Assembly: GCA_018609925.1 (NCBI GenBank)
Contig: JAHEOG010000018.1
Location: forward strand, 1-6,024
DNA: 6,024 nt
Direction: 5' to 3'
Source: Gammaproteobacteria bacterium
GTDB taxonomy: Bacteria > Pseudomonadota > Gammaproteobacteria > Thiohalorhabdales > Thiohalorhabdaceae
Positions 6,021 through 6,024 of this stretch are shown here, piece after piece. The notes under the pieces are model-generated. The model was not told where the DNA came from, searched no databases, and saw nothing but the letters and a program-made list of their open reading frames with translations. The translations under genes and the position numbers were made by a program. Within the stretch, counting starts at the first letter, position 1. The number at the start of each line of letters is the position of its first letter.

Positions 6021-6024
6021 CCCC

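Overview
The window is GC-rich bacterial DNA with two divergently transcribed metabolic operons either side of a 421-base intergenic region (2318-2738). Composition, Shine-Dalgarno sites, tight gene overlaps and gene families suggest a high-GC proteobacterium. A four-subunit-type pyruvate:ferredoxin oxidoreductase beside a compatible-solute importer would suit a salt-tolerant anaerobe or microaerophile, possibly a halophilic gammaproteobacterium. That placement is inference; no marker gene is present.

Left, minus strand (1-2317): porG-porA-porB, read right to left, encode the gamma, alpha and beta subunits of a pyruvate (2-oxoacid):ferredoxin oxidoreductase. The genes overlap (17 bp between gamma and alpha, a 4-bp ATGA between alpha and beta), so this is one translationally coupled operon. 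The beta gene runs off the left edge. No ferredoxin-like delta subunit lies between gamma and alpha, where many relatives have it.

Middle (2318-2738): no convincing gene. On the plus strand the region contains several stem-loops and a possible Shine-Dalgarno/anti-Shine-Dalgarno pairing just ahead of the transporter operon. This is the only candidate for something undescribed here, and the evidence is moderate to weak.

Right, plus strand (2739-5758): proX-proV-proW encode the periplasmic binding protein, ATPase and permease of a glycine betaine/proline betaine type ABC importer. Two of the three genes are broken by one-base changes. proX has an in-frame amber TAG at codon 76, most simply a CAG to TAG change. 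proV has one extra base near 4601-4603, which throws the second half of its CBS region out of frame. proW is intact. Either the operon is decaying or the sequence has errors; read data would decide.

Right edge (5759-6024): no gene recognised. A minus-strand intrinsic terminator at 5989-6020 implies a convergent gene beyond the window.
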